DNA of 64,000 nucleotides from the NCBI GenBank assembly GCA_030427805.1, contig JAUICP010000006.1, positions 1 through 64,000 of the forward strand, given 5' to 3'. Source of the stretch: Bdellovibrionia bacterium. GTDB lineage: Bacteria; Bdellovibrionota; Bdellovibrionia; Bdellovibrionales; JAGQZY01. The position numbers were made by a program, and so were the translations under genes. Below are positions 23,945-34,108 of this stretch, piece after piece. The notes under the pieces were generated by a model. It was not told the DNA's origin and made no database searches. It saw only the letters and a list, made by a program, of their open reading frames with translations. Within the stretch, counting starts at the first letter, position 1. Each line of letters begins with the position of its first letter.

Positions 23945-26050
23945 ATGGCAAAACTCTGGGTAGGAAAGAGCTTAAGGCTTTCTTACATATTATCACTTCT
24001 ATTCACTTTGCAGCTGGTTGTTTTACCAGTCACTGCAGATGAGGAGTATTATTCTGGCGGCGCTGAAGAGGTCGCCCCACCGCCTGCTGCCGATCCTGAA
24101 GTTGTCTGTCGCAATTACCTCGTCAATGTTAGAAACGACATGCTCACCCAGCTCGCTGCTGAACGCGTCCGTCTCAATGGGATCGCCACATGTCTTACGA
24201 GTCCAGTTGATGAGTCGGGAACCTGCGGGGAGCAAACTGCTGGCGTCTTAGATACTCTCGATCAGTATCGCGATTACGAAGCCCATCGATTTTTAAGTAC
24301 CGTTGGTTTTAATGGCTTTGATGCCGAAGCACTAATGAGAACTAACGCCGACTTTGGAGTGGAAAACACCAATACGGCCCTCATGGGTGGTTTTGCTCCA
24401 ATGACCCATATGAATCAAAGATTTCAAAACGGGTTTATTGGTGATCACGTTCAACGCTTTCAAGATGCCCAACGCCCTCACTTAGCGGGTTGGTGGCAAA
24501 ATAATATTACAAGTGAGCGCTTTCCCAATTGGGACCGCTGTGTCGCTACCAACGATAGTGGTGAAGTCCAATGGGATAGTCGCGATGGATCGGCCCTTCT
24601 CTACCCCCAGTTTTTAGACACCCCAAGGGCTGATGAAGAAGACGATGAGGAACCCGTAGAAACAGAAGAAACAACTGAAGTCGCCACTCCCGAAGAGAGT
24701 GAGCCAAGTAACCTGCAGACTGATTGTGATGCTCTCAGGGCTTTCTTTCAAAACAATCCGCAGGCCATCGATCTCACTCGACAAGTGGCCACTGATAGCG
24801 AAGCAGCCCTGTTAGGAGCTGAAGATCTACAACCCTGGCATGGCTTTTTGGATCGCCTTTCTATTATCGACCCTGATCCTCAGTTACTTGCGCAACTCTC
24901 TCACGAAGAACTCATCAATCTCGAAGTCGCGCGAGCCCACAACCGACTCGCATCACGCTTTGTCGATTTTGAAGATCATGTTTCTCGATGGGATGACGAT
25001 GAAATCATGCAGCTCTTGGCCTTCGATCAAGTTCGCAACTCGCCAGCAACGGCACAAAGTTGCCCGGGCATGGAAGCTCCAAGTGGTTTTCAATGGAGCG
25101 ATCTCCTTCACGCGATTCCGGGTTACAGTGTTGTTGCTGCTTCACTCGATCTAAGAAATAACTATACGGCTCTTGTCGTTGGCGCTAACGGCGAACAGAC
25201 TTATTGGCAAAATCACGGCAATACGAGTGGGGACCTGGTAGTTGGTGCGGCAGCAGCCGTACCTCTAGCCGCAGCCGAAGTGGCCGCCGGTCGATACGTC
25301 ATCGGCCCGGGAATGGAACTCGCTGAACCCTATGTTCGCCCGGCTCTCGATGCTGCCGGTAACGTTATTGATGGAGCGAACCGACTTTTAGCGCCTGTTA
25401 CTGAACGAATCAGTGGAATACTCAATCGCACACCCAGCTCTCCAGACCGCCCAGTAATTACACCTCCAGGAAGCAGCTACCCTCCAACTGGAAATGCCTT
25501 GATCGACCGACCTCTCCATGCCCCAGATACGGCGGCACTTGAAAGGTTTGCCAGCGAAACGGGACGCGACCTCGAAGTCAGACGAATTGAATTAAAATAC
25601 GGTGAAGAATGGGATGTCATCACCGACAGGCAAACAGGAGAACAATTGTTTTTCTTCGAAATGACCGAACCCCTTGAAGTTTACCAAGGGCAACCTATGC
25701 TGGGTGGGCCATTCGTTCACGCCGCTTCGGATCCCGTAACAGGGGGTTACAATCAAGACTATATGGGACGAGGATTTAACTCCTATATGTTCAATCGTTT
25801 CGTTCAACAATACCCAAATGTTAATTTGGCAAAAGTTGAATCACTAACGGGTACCAATGAAAGGCTCATGCTCGATTTAATGGGTCAGGGTTTTTCAGCT
25901 GAAGATGCCTTTCGTGCAACTCCGGCCTATAGAATTCGCGCACAAAATGGCTTTACTGAAATTGTTCCCGGCAGCTTCGAATACCAAATTGACCCCAGGT
26001 CAGGTGAGCTTGGCTTTATTGAAGTTGTATTGCGAAGACCGTCGAACTAA
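23945..26050 (+). CDS. Large secreted polymorphic effector-like protein 3 (possible acetyltransferase-like C-terminus)
   Basis: A 701-residue paralogue. Its signal peptide and 5' leader closely match effector gene 1, and the shared N-terminal module runs to about residue 473, with cysteines conserved and the acidic linker present. With effector 2 it also shares a short extension (RYVIGPGMEL..PYVRP.LDAAG). The unique C-terminal 210 residues include FFFEMTEPLEV, GRGFNSYMFNRFVQQYP (from residue 608), LTGTNERLMLDLMGQG and ATPAYRIRAQNGF. The order Gly-x-Gly loop, helix, then NGF near the end is reminiscent of a GNAT acyltransferase, but the match is weak. The stop overlaps a convergent membrane-protein gene by a few bases. 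Exported effector function is inferred from the family architecture. Confidence 0.84.
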   Translation: MAKLWVGKSLRLSYILSLLFTLQLVVLPVTADEEYYSGGAEEVAPPPAADPEVVCRNYLVNVRNDMLTQLAAERVRLNGIATCLTSPVDESGTCGEQTAGVLDTLDQYRDYEAHRFLSTVGFNGFDAEALMRTNADFGVENTNTALMGGFAPMTHMNQRFQNGFIGDHVQRFQDAQRPHLAGWWQNNITSERFPNWDRCVATNDSGEVQWDSRDGSALLYPQFLDTPRADEEDDEEPVETEETTEVATPEESEPSNLQTDCDALRAFFQNNPQAIDLTRQVATDSEAALLGAEDLQPWHGFLDRLSIIDPDPQLLAQLSHEELINLEVARAHNRLASRFVDFEDHVSRWDDDEIMQLLAFDQVRNSPATAQSCPGMEAPSGFQWSDLLHAIPGYSVVAASLDLRNNYTALVVGANGEQTYWQNHGNTSGDLVVGAAAAVPLAAAEVAAGRYVIGPGMELAEPYVRPALDAAGNVIDGANRLLAPVTERISGILNRTPSSPDRPVITPPGSSYPPTGNALIDRPLHAPDTAALERFASETGRDLEVRRIELKYGEEWDVITDRQTGEQLFFFEMTEPLEVYQGQPMLGGPFVHAASDPVTGGYNQDYMGRGFNSYMFNRFVQQYPNVNLAKVESLTGTNERLMLDLMGQGFSAEDAFRATPAYRIRAQNGFTEIVPGSFEYQIDPRSGELGFIEVVLRRPSN

Positions 26051-26397
26051 CTACCTGGCCAATTCCGATTGAGATACTCAAAAGCCATCACTACGGCAAA
26101 ATAAAAAAAGAGCAAGAAGATCGCAACCCGCCCAATAAAAACCATAGAGTTCTTAGCGGTTCTAAATATCAAACTAAGAATGACCCCTTGAATGATCAGG
26201 CAGGGAAGTGCCATTAGCGGACTAATGATCACTCCTAAAAGCCCCCCACCCGTTAAAAGCAAGAGAATCAAATTAACGAAAATTAAACCGTGAATTTCAA
26301 TATCGAAGATTTCTCCGACCTCGACCAGGCCCAATGAAACCAGGTAACCCGCAATTGGCCACCAAAAAATCAAATTTTTCTTAGATAGAAAATTCAC
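26047..26397 (-). CDS. Small integral membrane protein
   Basis: About 116 residues forming probably four membrane helices with short loops (IFWWPIAGYLVSLGL; LIFVNLILLLL; LGVIISPLMALPCLIIQGVILSLIF; VAIFLLFFYFAVVMAFEYL). The frame continues upstream to an ATG at 26448, but that part lies in a direct repeat and has odd composition, so the GTG at 26397 is preferred. It is convergent with effector gene 3, overlapping its stop by a few bases. Small polytopic proteins next to toxin genes are sometimes immunity proteins, but the opposite strand and lack of other evidence make that only a possibility. Confidence 0.55.
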   Translation of the reverse strand: MNFLSKKNLIFWWPIAGYLVSLGLVEVGEIFDIEIHGLIFVNLILLLLTGGGLLGVIISPLMALPCLIIQGVILSLIFRTAKNSMVFIGRVAIFLLFFYFAVVMAFEYLNRNWPGS

Positions 26398-26416
26398 CTT
26401 CAGCCCCACCGATAAC

Positions 26417-26458
26417 TTTTTCGAGGATTGATGGGGTGCGCGGCCCAAGGCCGAAGCC
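26417..26458. repeat. Direct repeat, copy 1
   Basis: A 42-base unit beginning TTTTTCGAGGATTGATGGG and containing TGCGCGGCCCAAGG. It matches a second copy 102 bases downstream at 39 of 42 positions. It lies between the membrane-protein gene and actF. Confidence 0.8.
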
Positions 26459-26518
26459 TAAAGGTAAATAATTGCTTTGAGGTTTTCTTTAGACGAGGCT
26501 CAAGCTGCACCAGAGAAT

Positions 26519-26560
26519 TTTTTCGAGGATTGATGGGTTGCGCGGCCCAAGGAGGAAGCC
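26519..26560. repeat. Direct repeat, copy 2
   Basis: Second copy of the 42-base unit with three differences (one G to T and a CC to AG change). A short inverted piece of the same element (GCAATCCTCGG) occurs at about 26600-26610, so the region may be a small duplicated extragenic palindromic-type element rather than coding DNA. Confidence 0.8.
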
Positions 26561-26616
26561 GTAGGTCAACTACGGCGACGACGAAGGAACAAAGCAAACC
26601 GCAATCCTCGGAGAAA

Positions 26617-27822
26617 TTAATAACTGACGTGGTGATCGAGGGCCTCTTGCAGCCTCGGATCCTTCACCGGAATCACCTTATGTTTAGCCAAAAATCCCAT
26701 AGTCGTAAACAAGAACAAACCAAGGAATCCCATAAACAGGCCGACTTCAATGAAGCCAAAACTTGCGTGCTCACCATTGAAGTTTGGGTAGATCAACCAA
26801 TAAAGATCTACGTATTGCATGATCATCACTAAGACACAAACAGCAGCGAGATGACCAGGGGTTCTTTTTGCCCATCTTGGTAATAGAGCAATAAAAGGCA
26901 CGATAAATTTAAAGACAATCAACGCCAGTGAAATAACAGCCCAAGCCCCATGACTTCTATGGTAGTAGAAAATCGTTTCTTCGGGAAGGTTCGCATACCA
27001 GATCAGAATAAACTGAGAAAAGGCAATATAGGCCCAGAATACAGTAAAGGCTTTCAAAAACTTACCCAAGTCGTGAACGTGCTCCATGGTCACCAGACCT
27101 TTAACATGACCTTTTTTCATCATGTAGAGAGCCACTAAAATCATAAAAGCAATGGAACTTTGAAAAAGTCCCGCAAAGGCATAGACACCAAAAATCGTAG
27201 AGAACCAGTGGGGCTCAAGGCTCATGAGTGTGTCGACCGAAAAAAGTGAGTAAGAAAGAGCGAAAACTAAAACAAAAGCAATGGATGTTCCGACATTCTT
27301 AACGGTCAACATTTTATCGCCCGTTTCATCTTGCTTTGTAGAGCGGTTTATAATCACTCGTGCAAAAAGCAACCAAAGAAGAAAAAAGACGACGAGTCGA
27401 GCGATGAAAAAGCCCTGATTTAAGTAGGCTTCTTTGCCTGCTAAAATTGGGTCCTTCTTAACATACTCAACGTCGAGCCAGCTATATAGGTCGTGGGCAC
27501 CAAAAACCAAAATCACAGCACCGATGGCTGCAAACGGAAGAAAGGCTCCCATGGCTTCTGAAAATCGGCGGATGGTTACACTCCAACCAGCCTTAGTTAC
27601 ATGCTGGATGGCCGTAAAAAAGACTCCTCCGAGACCTAAACTTAAAAAGTAGAAGTAACTCAGTAGATAGGCATGCCATGTTTGTTCTTTATTAGTACTC
27701 AGACCAATAATAAAACTAATTAATCCCAAGAAACTGAGAACCGAAAAGATAGTCTTTCCACGGTTTGATAGTTCAAATTTTCCGGGATTCACTTGATCAG
27801 CTGATATATGATTATGAGCCAT
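26617..27822 (-). CDS. actF: Alternative complex III subunit ActF (quinone-binding membrane subunit)
   Basis: A 401-residue polytopic protein with about ten membrane helices and His-rich loops (TWHAYLLSYFYF, FFTAIQHVTKAGW, HRSHGAWAVISL). It matches ActF, the second NrfD-type integral subunit of alternative complex III, a quinol:electron-acceptor oxidoreductase that replaces the bc1 complex. AGAGGAT precedes the ATG. It is the last gene of actABCDEF. ActC and ActF are paralogous in the family. Confidence 0.9.
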   Translation of the reverse strand: MAHNHISADQVNPGKFELSNRGKTIFSVLSFLGLISFIIGLSTNKEQTWHAYLLSYFYFLSLGLGGVFFTAIQHVTKAGWSVTIRRFSEAMGAFLPFAAIGAVILVFGAHDLYSWLDVEYVKKDPILAGKEAYLNQGFFIARLVVFFLLWLLFARVIINRSTKQDETGDKMLTVKNVGTSIAFVLVFALSYSLFSVDTLMSLEPHWFSTIFGVYAFAGLFQSSIAFMILVALYMMKKGHVKGLVTMEHVHDLGKFLKAFTVFWAYIAFSQFILIWYANLPEETIFYYHRSHGAWAVISLALIVFKFIVPFIALLPRWAKRTPGHLAAVCVLVMIMQYVDLYWLIYPNFNGEHASFGFIEVGLFMGFLGLFLFTTMGFLAKHKVIPVKDPRLQEALDHHVSY

Positions 27823-27830
27823 TTTATCCT

Positions 27831-28394
27831 CTATTTATTTCCGTAAGACTTCTGCAAACTACGTACATAATTAACGATCGCCCAACGATTTTCTTCATCA
27901 GGAATTTGCGACGCATAAGAGCCCATCAAACCCTGACCGGCTGAAATAACGTGGTAAATGTTTGCATCAGGCCACCTTTTCACACGATCCGTTAAAAGAG
28001 ACTTTACAGCTCCATTAAACTTCTCTGCGACGGGCCCCATTCCATCACCCTTGTCACCGTGGCAAACAGCGCAATAACGACCGTAGTAAACACGGCCCTT
28101 AGTGAGAATTTCGGGGGTCATCTGGTTGCGGTAAGGGTTCGAAAGCTCCCTGGCCGCCTTTTCCATATCGTATCCATAGCGATAGGGAGTTTTACCAATT
28201 GGCGCCGTACCAGCAGGAGGTACGTACATTCCCGACTTCTCACGATCATTGGGATGATAGTCTTGAGTTTTGATAGCTGGTTGATCCAACATATCGTGAA
28301 CTAACTCCTGATTCGGGGTCTTGTGTTTTGTATCACAACCCACCACCAAGAGACCTATTAATGCGATGAAACTAAGAGCTAGGAGTTGTCTCAT
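27831..28394 (-). CDS. actE: Alternative complex III subunit ActE (monoheme cytochrome c lipoprotein)
   Basis: A 187-residue lipoprotein (lipobox LLVVGC, Cys20) with one heme c site, CAVCH (108-112), followed by GDKGDGMGP as in small class I cytochromes. A Met in GLMGSYA is the probable sixth ligand. In alternative complex III ActE is a periplasmic monoheme subunit that hands electrons towards the terminal acceptor. The start codon overlaps the actD stop (TAATG), showing coupling. Confidence 0.92.
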   Translation of the reverse strand: MRQLLALSFIALIGLLVVGCDTKHKTPNQELVHDMLDQPAIKTQDYHPNDREKSGMYVPPAGTAPIGKTPYRYGYDMEKAARELSNPYRNQMTPEILTKGRVYYGRYCAVCHGDKGDGMGPVAEKFNGAVKSLLTDRVKRWPDANIYHVISAGQGLMGSYASQIPDEENRWAIVNYVRSLQKSYGNK

Positions 28395-28954
28395 TAAAAC
28401 TCTCCACTTTTGATATCTTTAGCGCCAAGCTCTTCCATAAAAGCTTTTACCTTGTCTTCATTGTAGCCAGGCTCCGTCGATGGAACCCATAGGGCAAAAC
28501 GACTGCAAGTGAGTAAGGGATCGAGTACTGGTGGATCGACCTTGGGTAACTTATTAAATGCAAACATTGCCGCCACTGAACTTAAGGCTCCGAATAGAAT
28601 CGTCGTCTCAAAAGTCACAGGAATAAATGCCGGCAGCGAAAACATGGGCATACCACCTACGAGTACCGGCCAGTCCACTGCTGACGTCCAATACTGAAGA
28701 AAAAGTCCAGCCGAACATCCCGTTAGTCCCATAACAAAAGTAACGTAAGGGATTGGCGACCGCTTTACACCAACAGCCTCTTCCATTCCATGCACGGGAA
28801 AGGGAGTGATTGCATCGAAATGCTTATAACCTGCTTCGCGCATTTTAGTCGCGGCAACAACACATTCGTGATCGTCATCAAAGAACCCGACAACACCTTT
28901 AGTGGTGGGACTTCTTAGGAGATTGTTCACTTTATCAATAATAGAGTCGATCAT
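28394..28954 (-). CDS. actD: Alternative complex III subunit ActD
   Basis: A 186-residue protein with a soluble N-terminal part (VVGFFDDDHECVVAATKMREAG..DAITPFPVHGME) and two membrane helices (YVTFVMGLTGCSAGLFLQYW and TTILFGALSSVAAMFAF). This matches the DUF3341/ActD family, a small membrane subunit found only in alternative complex III operons. Its precise role is not established. Its stop and start overlap those of the neighbouring act genes. Confidence 0.93.
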   Translation of the reverse strand: MIDSIIDKVNNLLRSPTTKGVVGFFDDDHECVVAATKMREAGYKHFDAITPFPVHGMEEAVGVKRSPIPYVTFVMGLTGCSAGLFLQYWTSAVDWPVLVGGMPMFSLPAFIPVTFETTILFGALSSVAAMFAFNKLPKVDPPVLDPLLTCSRFALWVPSTEPGYNEDKVKAFMEELGAKDIKSGEF

Positions 28955-30309
28955 TAGTGCTCTCCCTTCTTCTTACCAACATAGAGAACCGGCTTCACTT
29001 CTGCGATTGAAATTGCTGGGAAGACTCTGAGGTAACCAAGGAATAAGGTAAAGAACATTCCGAAACTACCGCAAAGGATGGCCGTATCAAACCACGACCA
29101 TTCGTACATGCCCCAGTTCGAGGGCAAGAAATCTCTATGCAGCGAAGTGACTGTAATCACGAATCGCTCAAACCACATACCGATGTTTACAAAAATTGAA
29201 ATGATAAACATGGCCGTGATATTTCGTCTGAAAAACTTAAACCAAAAGAGCTGCGGTATAACCACGTTACAAGTCACCATGATCCAGTAAGACCACCAGT
29301 AAGGACCCGTTGCTCTGTTAATAAATGCATATTGCTCCACCTCGACTCCCGAGTACCAGGCGATGAAAAATTCCGAAGCGTATGCGTAACCAACCATCAT
29401 ACCCGTGGTCATGATAATCTTATTCATAACCTCCATATGATCGATGGTGATGTAGTCTTTAAAGGCAGGGTACGCAGCGCGAACCAAGACCATCAATGTG
29501 ATCACCATACCGAAACCAGAGAAAATCGCACCGGCAACGAAGTAAGGTGGAAAGATAGTCGTGTGCCACCCTGGCAATCCAGAAACCGCAAAGTCAAAGG
29601 ATACGATCGTGTGAACTGAGAGAACGAGAGGGGTCGCAAGACCGGCAAGAAGCATATAAACAATCTCGTAGTGACTCCAGTTTCGAGTCGTTCCACGCCA
29701 TCCTAAAGATAAAACGCCGTAAACAAGCTTTCTAATCTTGTTTTTAGCGCGATCTCTTAGGGTCGCAAAATCGGGAATCAAACCCACGTACCAGAATACA
29801 ATTGAAACCGTTGTATAGGTTGATACCGCAAAAACGTCCCAAAGAAGAGGCGATCTAAAGTTCACCCACAAGGGACCTCTTTGGTTTGGATAGGGAAGTA
29901 ACCAAAAATCCAACCAAGGACGACCTGTGTGAATCAGTGGGAAAAGTCCCGCAGTGAAAACCGCGAAAACGGTCATGGCCTCAGCCGTTCGAGCCACCGA
30001 AGTTCTCCACTTCTGTCTAAATAGAAACAAAATCGCAGAGATCAATGTTCCAGCGTGACCGATACCAATCCAGAAAACGAAGGTAACGATATCTGTACCC
30101 CATCCAACCGGGTGGTTCGTTCCCATCAAACCCATACCAGTTCCGAGAATGATTCCCATATGAGTCAGGTAGAATGCAAAAAGCGAAACAGCTCCAGTAA
30201 ACAGAAGGATCCAGCCTTTAGAAGGCAGGACTTCAACCGGCGCGCAGATATCATCTGTGATGTCTTTATAGGTCTTATCTCCGAGTACCAGCGGGCGACG
30301 TTCAATCAT
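28954..30309 (-). CDS. actC: Alternative complex III subunit ActC (NrfD-like quinone-binding subunit)
   Basis: A 451-residue polytopic NrfD/PsrC-family protein with about ten membrane helices. Typical pieces are [57 protein letters not shown] and [16 protein letters not shown]. It anchors the FeS subunit ActB and contains the main quinol site. The start lies inside the actB stop region. The operon order A-B-C-D-E-F is preserved. Confidence 0.95.
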   Translation of the reverse strand: MIERRPLVLGDKTYKDITDDICAPVEVLPSKGWILLFTGAVSLFAFYLTHMGIILGTGMGLMGTNHPVGWGTDIVTFVFWIGIGHAGTLISAILFLFRQKWRTSVARTAEAMTVFAVFTAGLFPLIHTGRPWLDFWLLPYPNQRGPLWVNFRSPLLWDVFAVSTYTTVSIVFWYVGLIPDFATLRDRAKNKIRKLVYGVLSLGWRGTTRNWSHYEIVYMLLAGLATPLVLSVHTIVSFDFAVSGLPGWHTTIFPPYFVAGAIFSGFGMVITLMVLVRAAYPAFKDYITIDHMEVMNKIIMTTGMMVGYAYASEFFIAWYSGVEVEQYAFINRATGPYWWSYWIMVTCNVVIPQLFWFKFFRRNITAMFIISIFVNIGMWFERFVITVTSLHRDFLPSNWGMYEWSWFDTAILCGSFGMFFTLFLGYLRVFPAISIAEVKPVLYVGKKKGEH

Positions 30310-33300
30310 CAGTGCTCTCCTGCTTTCCCTTGGTCTGAGGTTTCATGGTGTCCATTGGATTTCCCATTCATTTCACCATGATGGTCATCGCCATGGTGTC
30401 CCTTCATCTCACGTTCGCCATTTCTAACTTTAGCTAGGTAACGAACTCGAGCCTTAGTTTGTTGTTCTTCAAGAAGCATGTAAGCTCTCTGTTCTTTCCA
30501 GAGCTTAGAAACTCTCGAATCTGGATCAGCAATATCACCAAAAACGATACCGCCCGAAGGACAAGCATCTTCACAGGCCACTTTGATATCGCCATCTTTA
30601 AGAAGACGGTTTTCATCTTTTGCCGTGTTTTTAGCCTCTTTGATTCTCTGAACGCAGAAAGTACATTTTTCCATCACCCCTCGGCTGCGCACTGTAACAT
30701 CAGGATTGAGCGCCATGTGAGTGGTATCGTTTTTATCGTTAAATTGGTCGATGTAGTTGTACCAATTAAAGCGACGTACTTTATATGGACAGTTGTTTGA
30801 GCAATACCTTGTTCCAACGCAACGGTTGTAAGACATGGCATTAAGCCCCTCATCGGTATGGACTGTGGCAAGTACTGGACAAACACGTTCACAAGGTGCG
30901 TTTTCACAGTGTTGACACATTACCGGTTGCATAACCGCATCTGGAGAGGAAGGATCTCCACTCCAATAACGATCGATTCGGATCCAAGACATCTCCCGGC
31001 CGCGCATGATGTACTTCTTACCGACAATAGGAATGTTATTTTCAGACTGACAGGCAACCATACATGCCGAGCACCCAACACAAGAGTTCAAATCGACCGC
31101 CATAGCCCACTTGTGCCCTGTGTACTCAAAAGGAGTCCAGATATCTTCTGTAAATTTATGCCTGTGAATTCCGGCATTCTTATCTTTTTTATAACCCTCA
31201 AGTGGCGCTTCAACAACAATCTGTCGACCTTCCATCGAGTGGTGCCCTTGGGTATTCGCAAGAGCATAGGTCTTGTTGAGTTTGGTAAAGCTAACATTAA
31301 CTCCAGAATAGATGACTGAACCACTACCCGTATAGACCGTTAGGTTTCTCGCATCGAAACCAATATCGTAACCCACCTTGAGACTTCTTACTTTTCGACC
31401 GTAACCCAGGGCAATTGCCATAACGTCATCGTGCATTCCAGGAAGCACGTGAGCTGGCAACTCGACCTTGATTTCAGCCATCATAACAGCCAACATATCG
31501 CCGTCTTTTATGGAGTGTTCTTTAGCAAAAGCTGGAGAAACACATACGTAGTTATCCCAAACAATTTTAGTAACCGGATCAGGTAATTCCTGAAGCCAAG
31601 CATTGTTTGCAGTTTCACCAAATCCCACTTTAGAATCGGCAAAAAGAACAAGCTCAATACCTTCAACTTTTGGTCGATTTCTAAAGTTCAAGGCAGCTGT
31701 TCTAAAACTACGGCCTCTACTTTTTCTTTCTGTCTTATTCGTTGGCATGTAATAGCCATTATGAAGAAAACTCACCCAGCGATCTTCAGGCAGAGAACCC
31801 TCTAGGTTTCCACGTCGTGAGCGAATTTCACCCATGTAACGAGACTTAATAAAATCATGGAAGTTCTCAGGCAAACTTCCGCCGCGACCTGCTTTTTTAA
31901 GCCAAGCCATAAGAGAATCTTGCATCGAACGGGTTTCAAACATAGGGCGAATGGTAGGCTGCTGAAGATTGTAAACTCCAGACTGAAATTCCCAATCGTT
32001 CCAATTTTCCATGGCGTGGCCAGCAGGAGCAATATAATCAGCCAAGCCGCCTGTCTCGTCCATATAATTAGAAGTGGCTACAGTCATACTAACTTTGCTG
32101 AGAGCCGCTCTAAATTTTGCTGAATCCGGCAAGTTCAATCCAGGATTCACCGATGAGTCGATGATAAGAGTTTCAACTTTGCCAGCTTCCATATCGTCTA
32201 TCAAATTCTTGAGATCTTTAGCCGAACTATTTAGCCCGAGGAAGTTGGTCTGATCGTAATCAATCGTCGATCCATCGTTACCCAAAATTGAGTTCAAAAA
32301 GTTAACAGCATTGTGGAGAAGTTTAGCATCTCCTCTTTCGATGGCAGGACCACCCGTAATTACAATCGACTTTCCACGATTTTGCCAAAGCTCGGCCGCT
32401 GTCTTCTCGATGACGCTGGCATCAAATGCCATATCTTTGATCGCAGCCTTGTATGTTTCCAGAGAGGATTTCGTTGCCGAACTCACTGAAACCCCACCCG
32501 TACCGTGCTTCGTTACTATTTCGTGAGCTAAAGCATAGACGAGGTCAATTTGCTGAGAGGGTTTAATTCTATATCTGTCATCAGCATTCATTCCCGTTAG
32601 AGTCGTCATGGACTCGAAGGCAACGAAGCGACTCATCTCACCATCTGGGTTTCTATTTTGTACAAACCCGTGAGTAAATTGAGCTGGCGAGAGGTAGGTT
32701 CCTAAAAAGTCACAATCGATTGCAACTATATAGTGAGCTCGGTCAAAGCGGTAATTGGGAACAACGGAATCACCGTAGGACTCTCTTTGAGAGTCTCGTA
32801 GGGATTCAACACTATTTGGTGACCAAACAATATGTCTGGCACCAAAGGCTCTTTGAAAACGCCCAATTAAATCCATTGTTGAAGGAGACGGCAAGTGCCC
32901 TGTTAATAGGCGAACGCTACCCTTCTTCAACTGTTCTGAAACTTTAGCGTCGAGATCATCCCAAGAAACACCCACAGTTTCGCGATTGGTTCGCTCAGGA
33001 TTGTTCAAGTTTCGAACCGGCTTTCGCAGGCGATCGGGATCGTAAAGATCAAGGACTGCAGCCGAAACTCGTGCCGTTAATCCGTTTCCATTGAGAGGGT
33101 TCCCATCCTTGTGTGAACCAATAAAAATGGGACGGCCTTCTCGAGTCTTCACTCGAATGGAAGTTCCCTGAATTCCATCAAAGTAACTGCTCGCGTAGTA
33201 GTTCGCTACTCCCGGAACAATTTCTTCGGGTCGTTTATTATAGGGAATAATTTTTTGAACAGGTCGCTCTAAACAACCGGCTGAAGTCAGCGCGATACTC

Positions 33301-33464
33301 GCGCCCATAAGCTTCATAAAATCACGACGATCTACCTTGGATTCGCCGCCTTCTTCTTGGAGCGGTGACGACATAAACTCGTTCTCCGCTGCTTTTAGAA
33401 ACTCAGGGTCTTTATTGAGTTGTTCAAGACCTAACCAATACTGATCTTTATCTTTGTCCATCAT
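30309..33464 (-). CDS. actB: Alternative complex III subunit ActB (molybdopterin-like and FeS fusion)
   Basis: A 1051-residue fusion. The N-terminus has [11 protein letters not shown] (46-56), a Tat-type twin-arginine motif, followed by Cys64, so the protein is exported folded. Residues 65 to about 740 are a molybdopterin-oxidoreductase-like domain; in characterised alternative complex III this domain binds no cofactor. The C-terminal third is a ferredoxin-like FeS domain with clusters in [35 protein letters not shown] and CTFC, plus CEDAC. The extreme C-terminus is His/Asp/Gly-rich ([10 protein letters not shown]), which may bind metal. It passes electrons from quinol to the cytochrome subunits. 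Confidence 0.95.
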   Translation of the reverse strand: MMDKDKDQYWLGLEQLNKDPEFLKAAENEFMSSPLQEEGGESKVDRRDFMKLMGASIALTSAGCLERPVQKIIPYNKRPEEIVPGVANYYASSYFDGIQGTSIRVKTREGRPIFIGSHKDGNPLNGNGLTARVSAAVLDLYDPDRLRKPVRNLNNPERTNRETVGVSWDDLDAKVSEQLKKGSVRLLTGHLPSPSTMDLIGRFQRAFGARHIVWSPNSVESLRDSQRESYGDSVVPNYRFDRAHYIVAIDCDFLGTYLSPAQFTHGFVQNRNPDGEMSRFVAFESMTTLTGMNADDRYRIKPSQQIDLVYALAHEIVTKHGTGGVSVSSATKSSLETYKAAIKDMAFDASVIEKTAAELWQNRGKSIVITGGPAIERGDAKLLHNAVNFLNSILGNDGSTIDYDQTNFLGLNSSAKDLKNLIDDMEAGKVETLIIDSSVNPGLNLPDSAKFRAALSKVSMTVATSNYMDETGGLADYIAPAGHAMENWNDWEFQSGVYNLQQPTIRPMFETRSMQDSLMAWLKKAGRGGSLPENFHDFIKSRYMGEIRSRRGNLEGSLPEDRWVSFLHNGYYMPTNKTERKSRGRSFRTAALNFRNRPKVEGIELVLFADSKVGFGETANNAWLQELPDPVTKIVWDNYVCVSPAFAKEHSIKDGDMLAVMMAEIKVELPAHVLPGMHDDVMAIALGYGRKVRSLKVGYDIGFDARNLTVYTGSGSVIYSGVNVSFTKLNKTYALANTQGHHSMEGRQIVVEAPLEGYKKDKNAGIHRHKFTEDIWTPFEYTGHKWAMAVDLNSCVGCSACMVACQSENNIPIVGKKYIMRGREMSWIRIDRYWSGDPSSPDAVMQPVMCQHCENAPCERVCPVLATVHTDEGLNAMSYNRCVGTRYCSNNCPYKVRRFNWYNYIDQFNDKNDTTHMALNPDVTVRSRGVMEKCTFCVQRIKEAKNTAKDENRLLKDGDIKVACEDACPSGGIVFGDIADPDSRVSKLWKEQRAYMLLEEQQTKARVRYLAKVRNGEREMKGHHGDDHHGEMNGKSNGHHETSDQGKAGEH

Positions 33465-33478
33465 CTGATCAGAGCTCC

Positions 33479-34081
33479 TTAGTGGTGACAGGTCGTACAG
33501 TTCAACTTACCTTTTGGTGAACCGGCCTCTGTATAATTCTTTTCAAGTTCTGTTGGTATAAATTCGCTCGGGTCGCGGTGACAGTTAATACACCAGCCCA
33601 TGGCCAATGAATTTTCTTGGTGCACGACTTCCATTTCCTGAACCATTCCATGGCAAGTCTGACACGCCTGCATGCGGTTCTCCTCACCTGCCAAAAACTT
33701 CACGTGACGTTTATGATTAAACTTTACGTGATCGGGAAGCATGTGAACTTTCACCCAATTAATACTTCCGCCCGAATTGTAAGCTTCTTGTAATTTTTGA
33801 ATCGCCGGCTTGCCCGCACCAACGATTTGGTGGCAATTCATACATATATTAAGACTCGGTACTGAGGAGTGCTTAGATTGCTCTACATTCGTATGACAAT
33901 AAAGGCAGTCCATTTTGTACTGACCGGCATGAAGTTCATGGGAAAATGGAATGGGTTGATCGGGCTGATAACCAGTGTTGTAGCCAATATGACCCCATTC
34001 AAATTTGCACCCTGTTAATAGAATGCCTAACGAAAATGTTAAGCAAAGGATTGCTCGAGTTCGGATCCGCTCGGAAACCAT
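33479..34081 (-). CDS. actA: Alternative complex III subunit ActA (pentaheme cytochrome c)
   Basis: A 200-residue periplasmic cytochrome with five heme c sites: CLYCH, CMNCH, CQTCH, CINCH and CTTCH, the last at the very C-terminus. Additional His residues (FSHELHAG, FNHKRHVKF) suit bis-His ligation. The signal peptide ends in LLTGC, so the protein is a lipoprotein like other ActA proteins. The ATG at 34081 follows GGAGGAG by five bases and is preferred over a TTG nine codons upstream. First gene of the act operon; the promoter is expected in the upstream 600-base gap. Confidence 0.94.
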   Translation of the reverse strand: MVSERIRTRAILCLTFSLGILLTGCKFEWGHIGYNTGYQPDQPIPFSHELHAGQYKMDCLYCHTNVEQSKHSSVPSLNICMNCHQIVGAGKPAIQKLQEAYNSGGSINWVKVHMLPDHVKFNHKRHVKFLAGEENRMQACQTCHGMVQEMEVVHQENSLAMGWCINCHRDPSEFIPTELEKNYTEAGSPKGKLNCTTCHH

Positions 34082-34108
34082 TGATACTCCTCCAACCGCC
34101 CTATTCAA

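Noticed and set aside
26047-26397. Immunity protein for effector 3
   Set aside because: The gene is convergent, not cotranscribed, and the membrane protein has no feature linking it to the effector; kept only as a remote possibility.
26428-26832. 134-residue plus-strand frame containing MGCAAQG twice
   Set aside because: It is made by the direct repeat and runs antisense into actF; the composition is not protein-like and no binding site is present.
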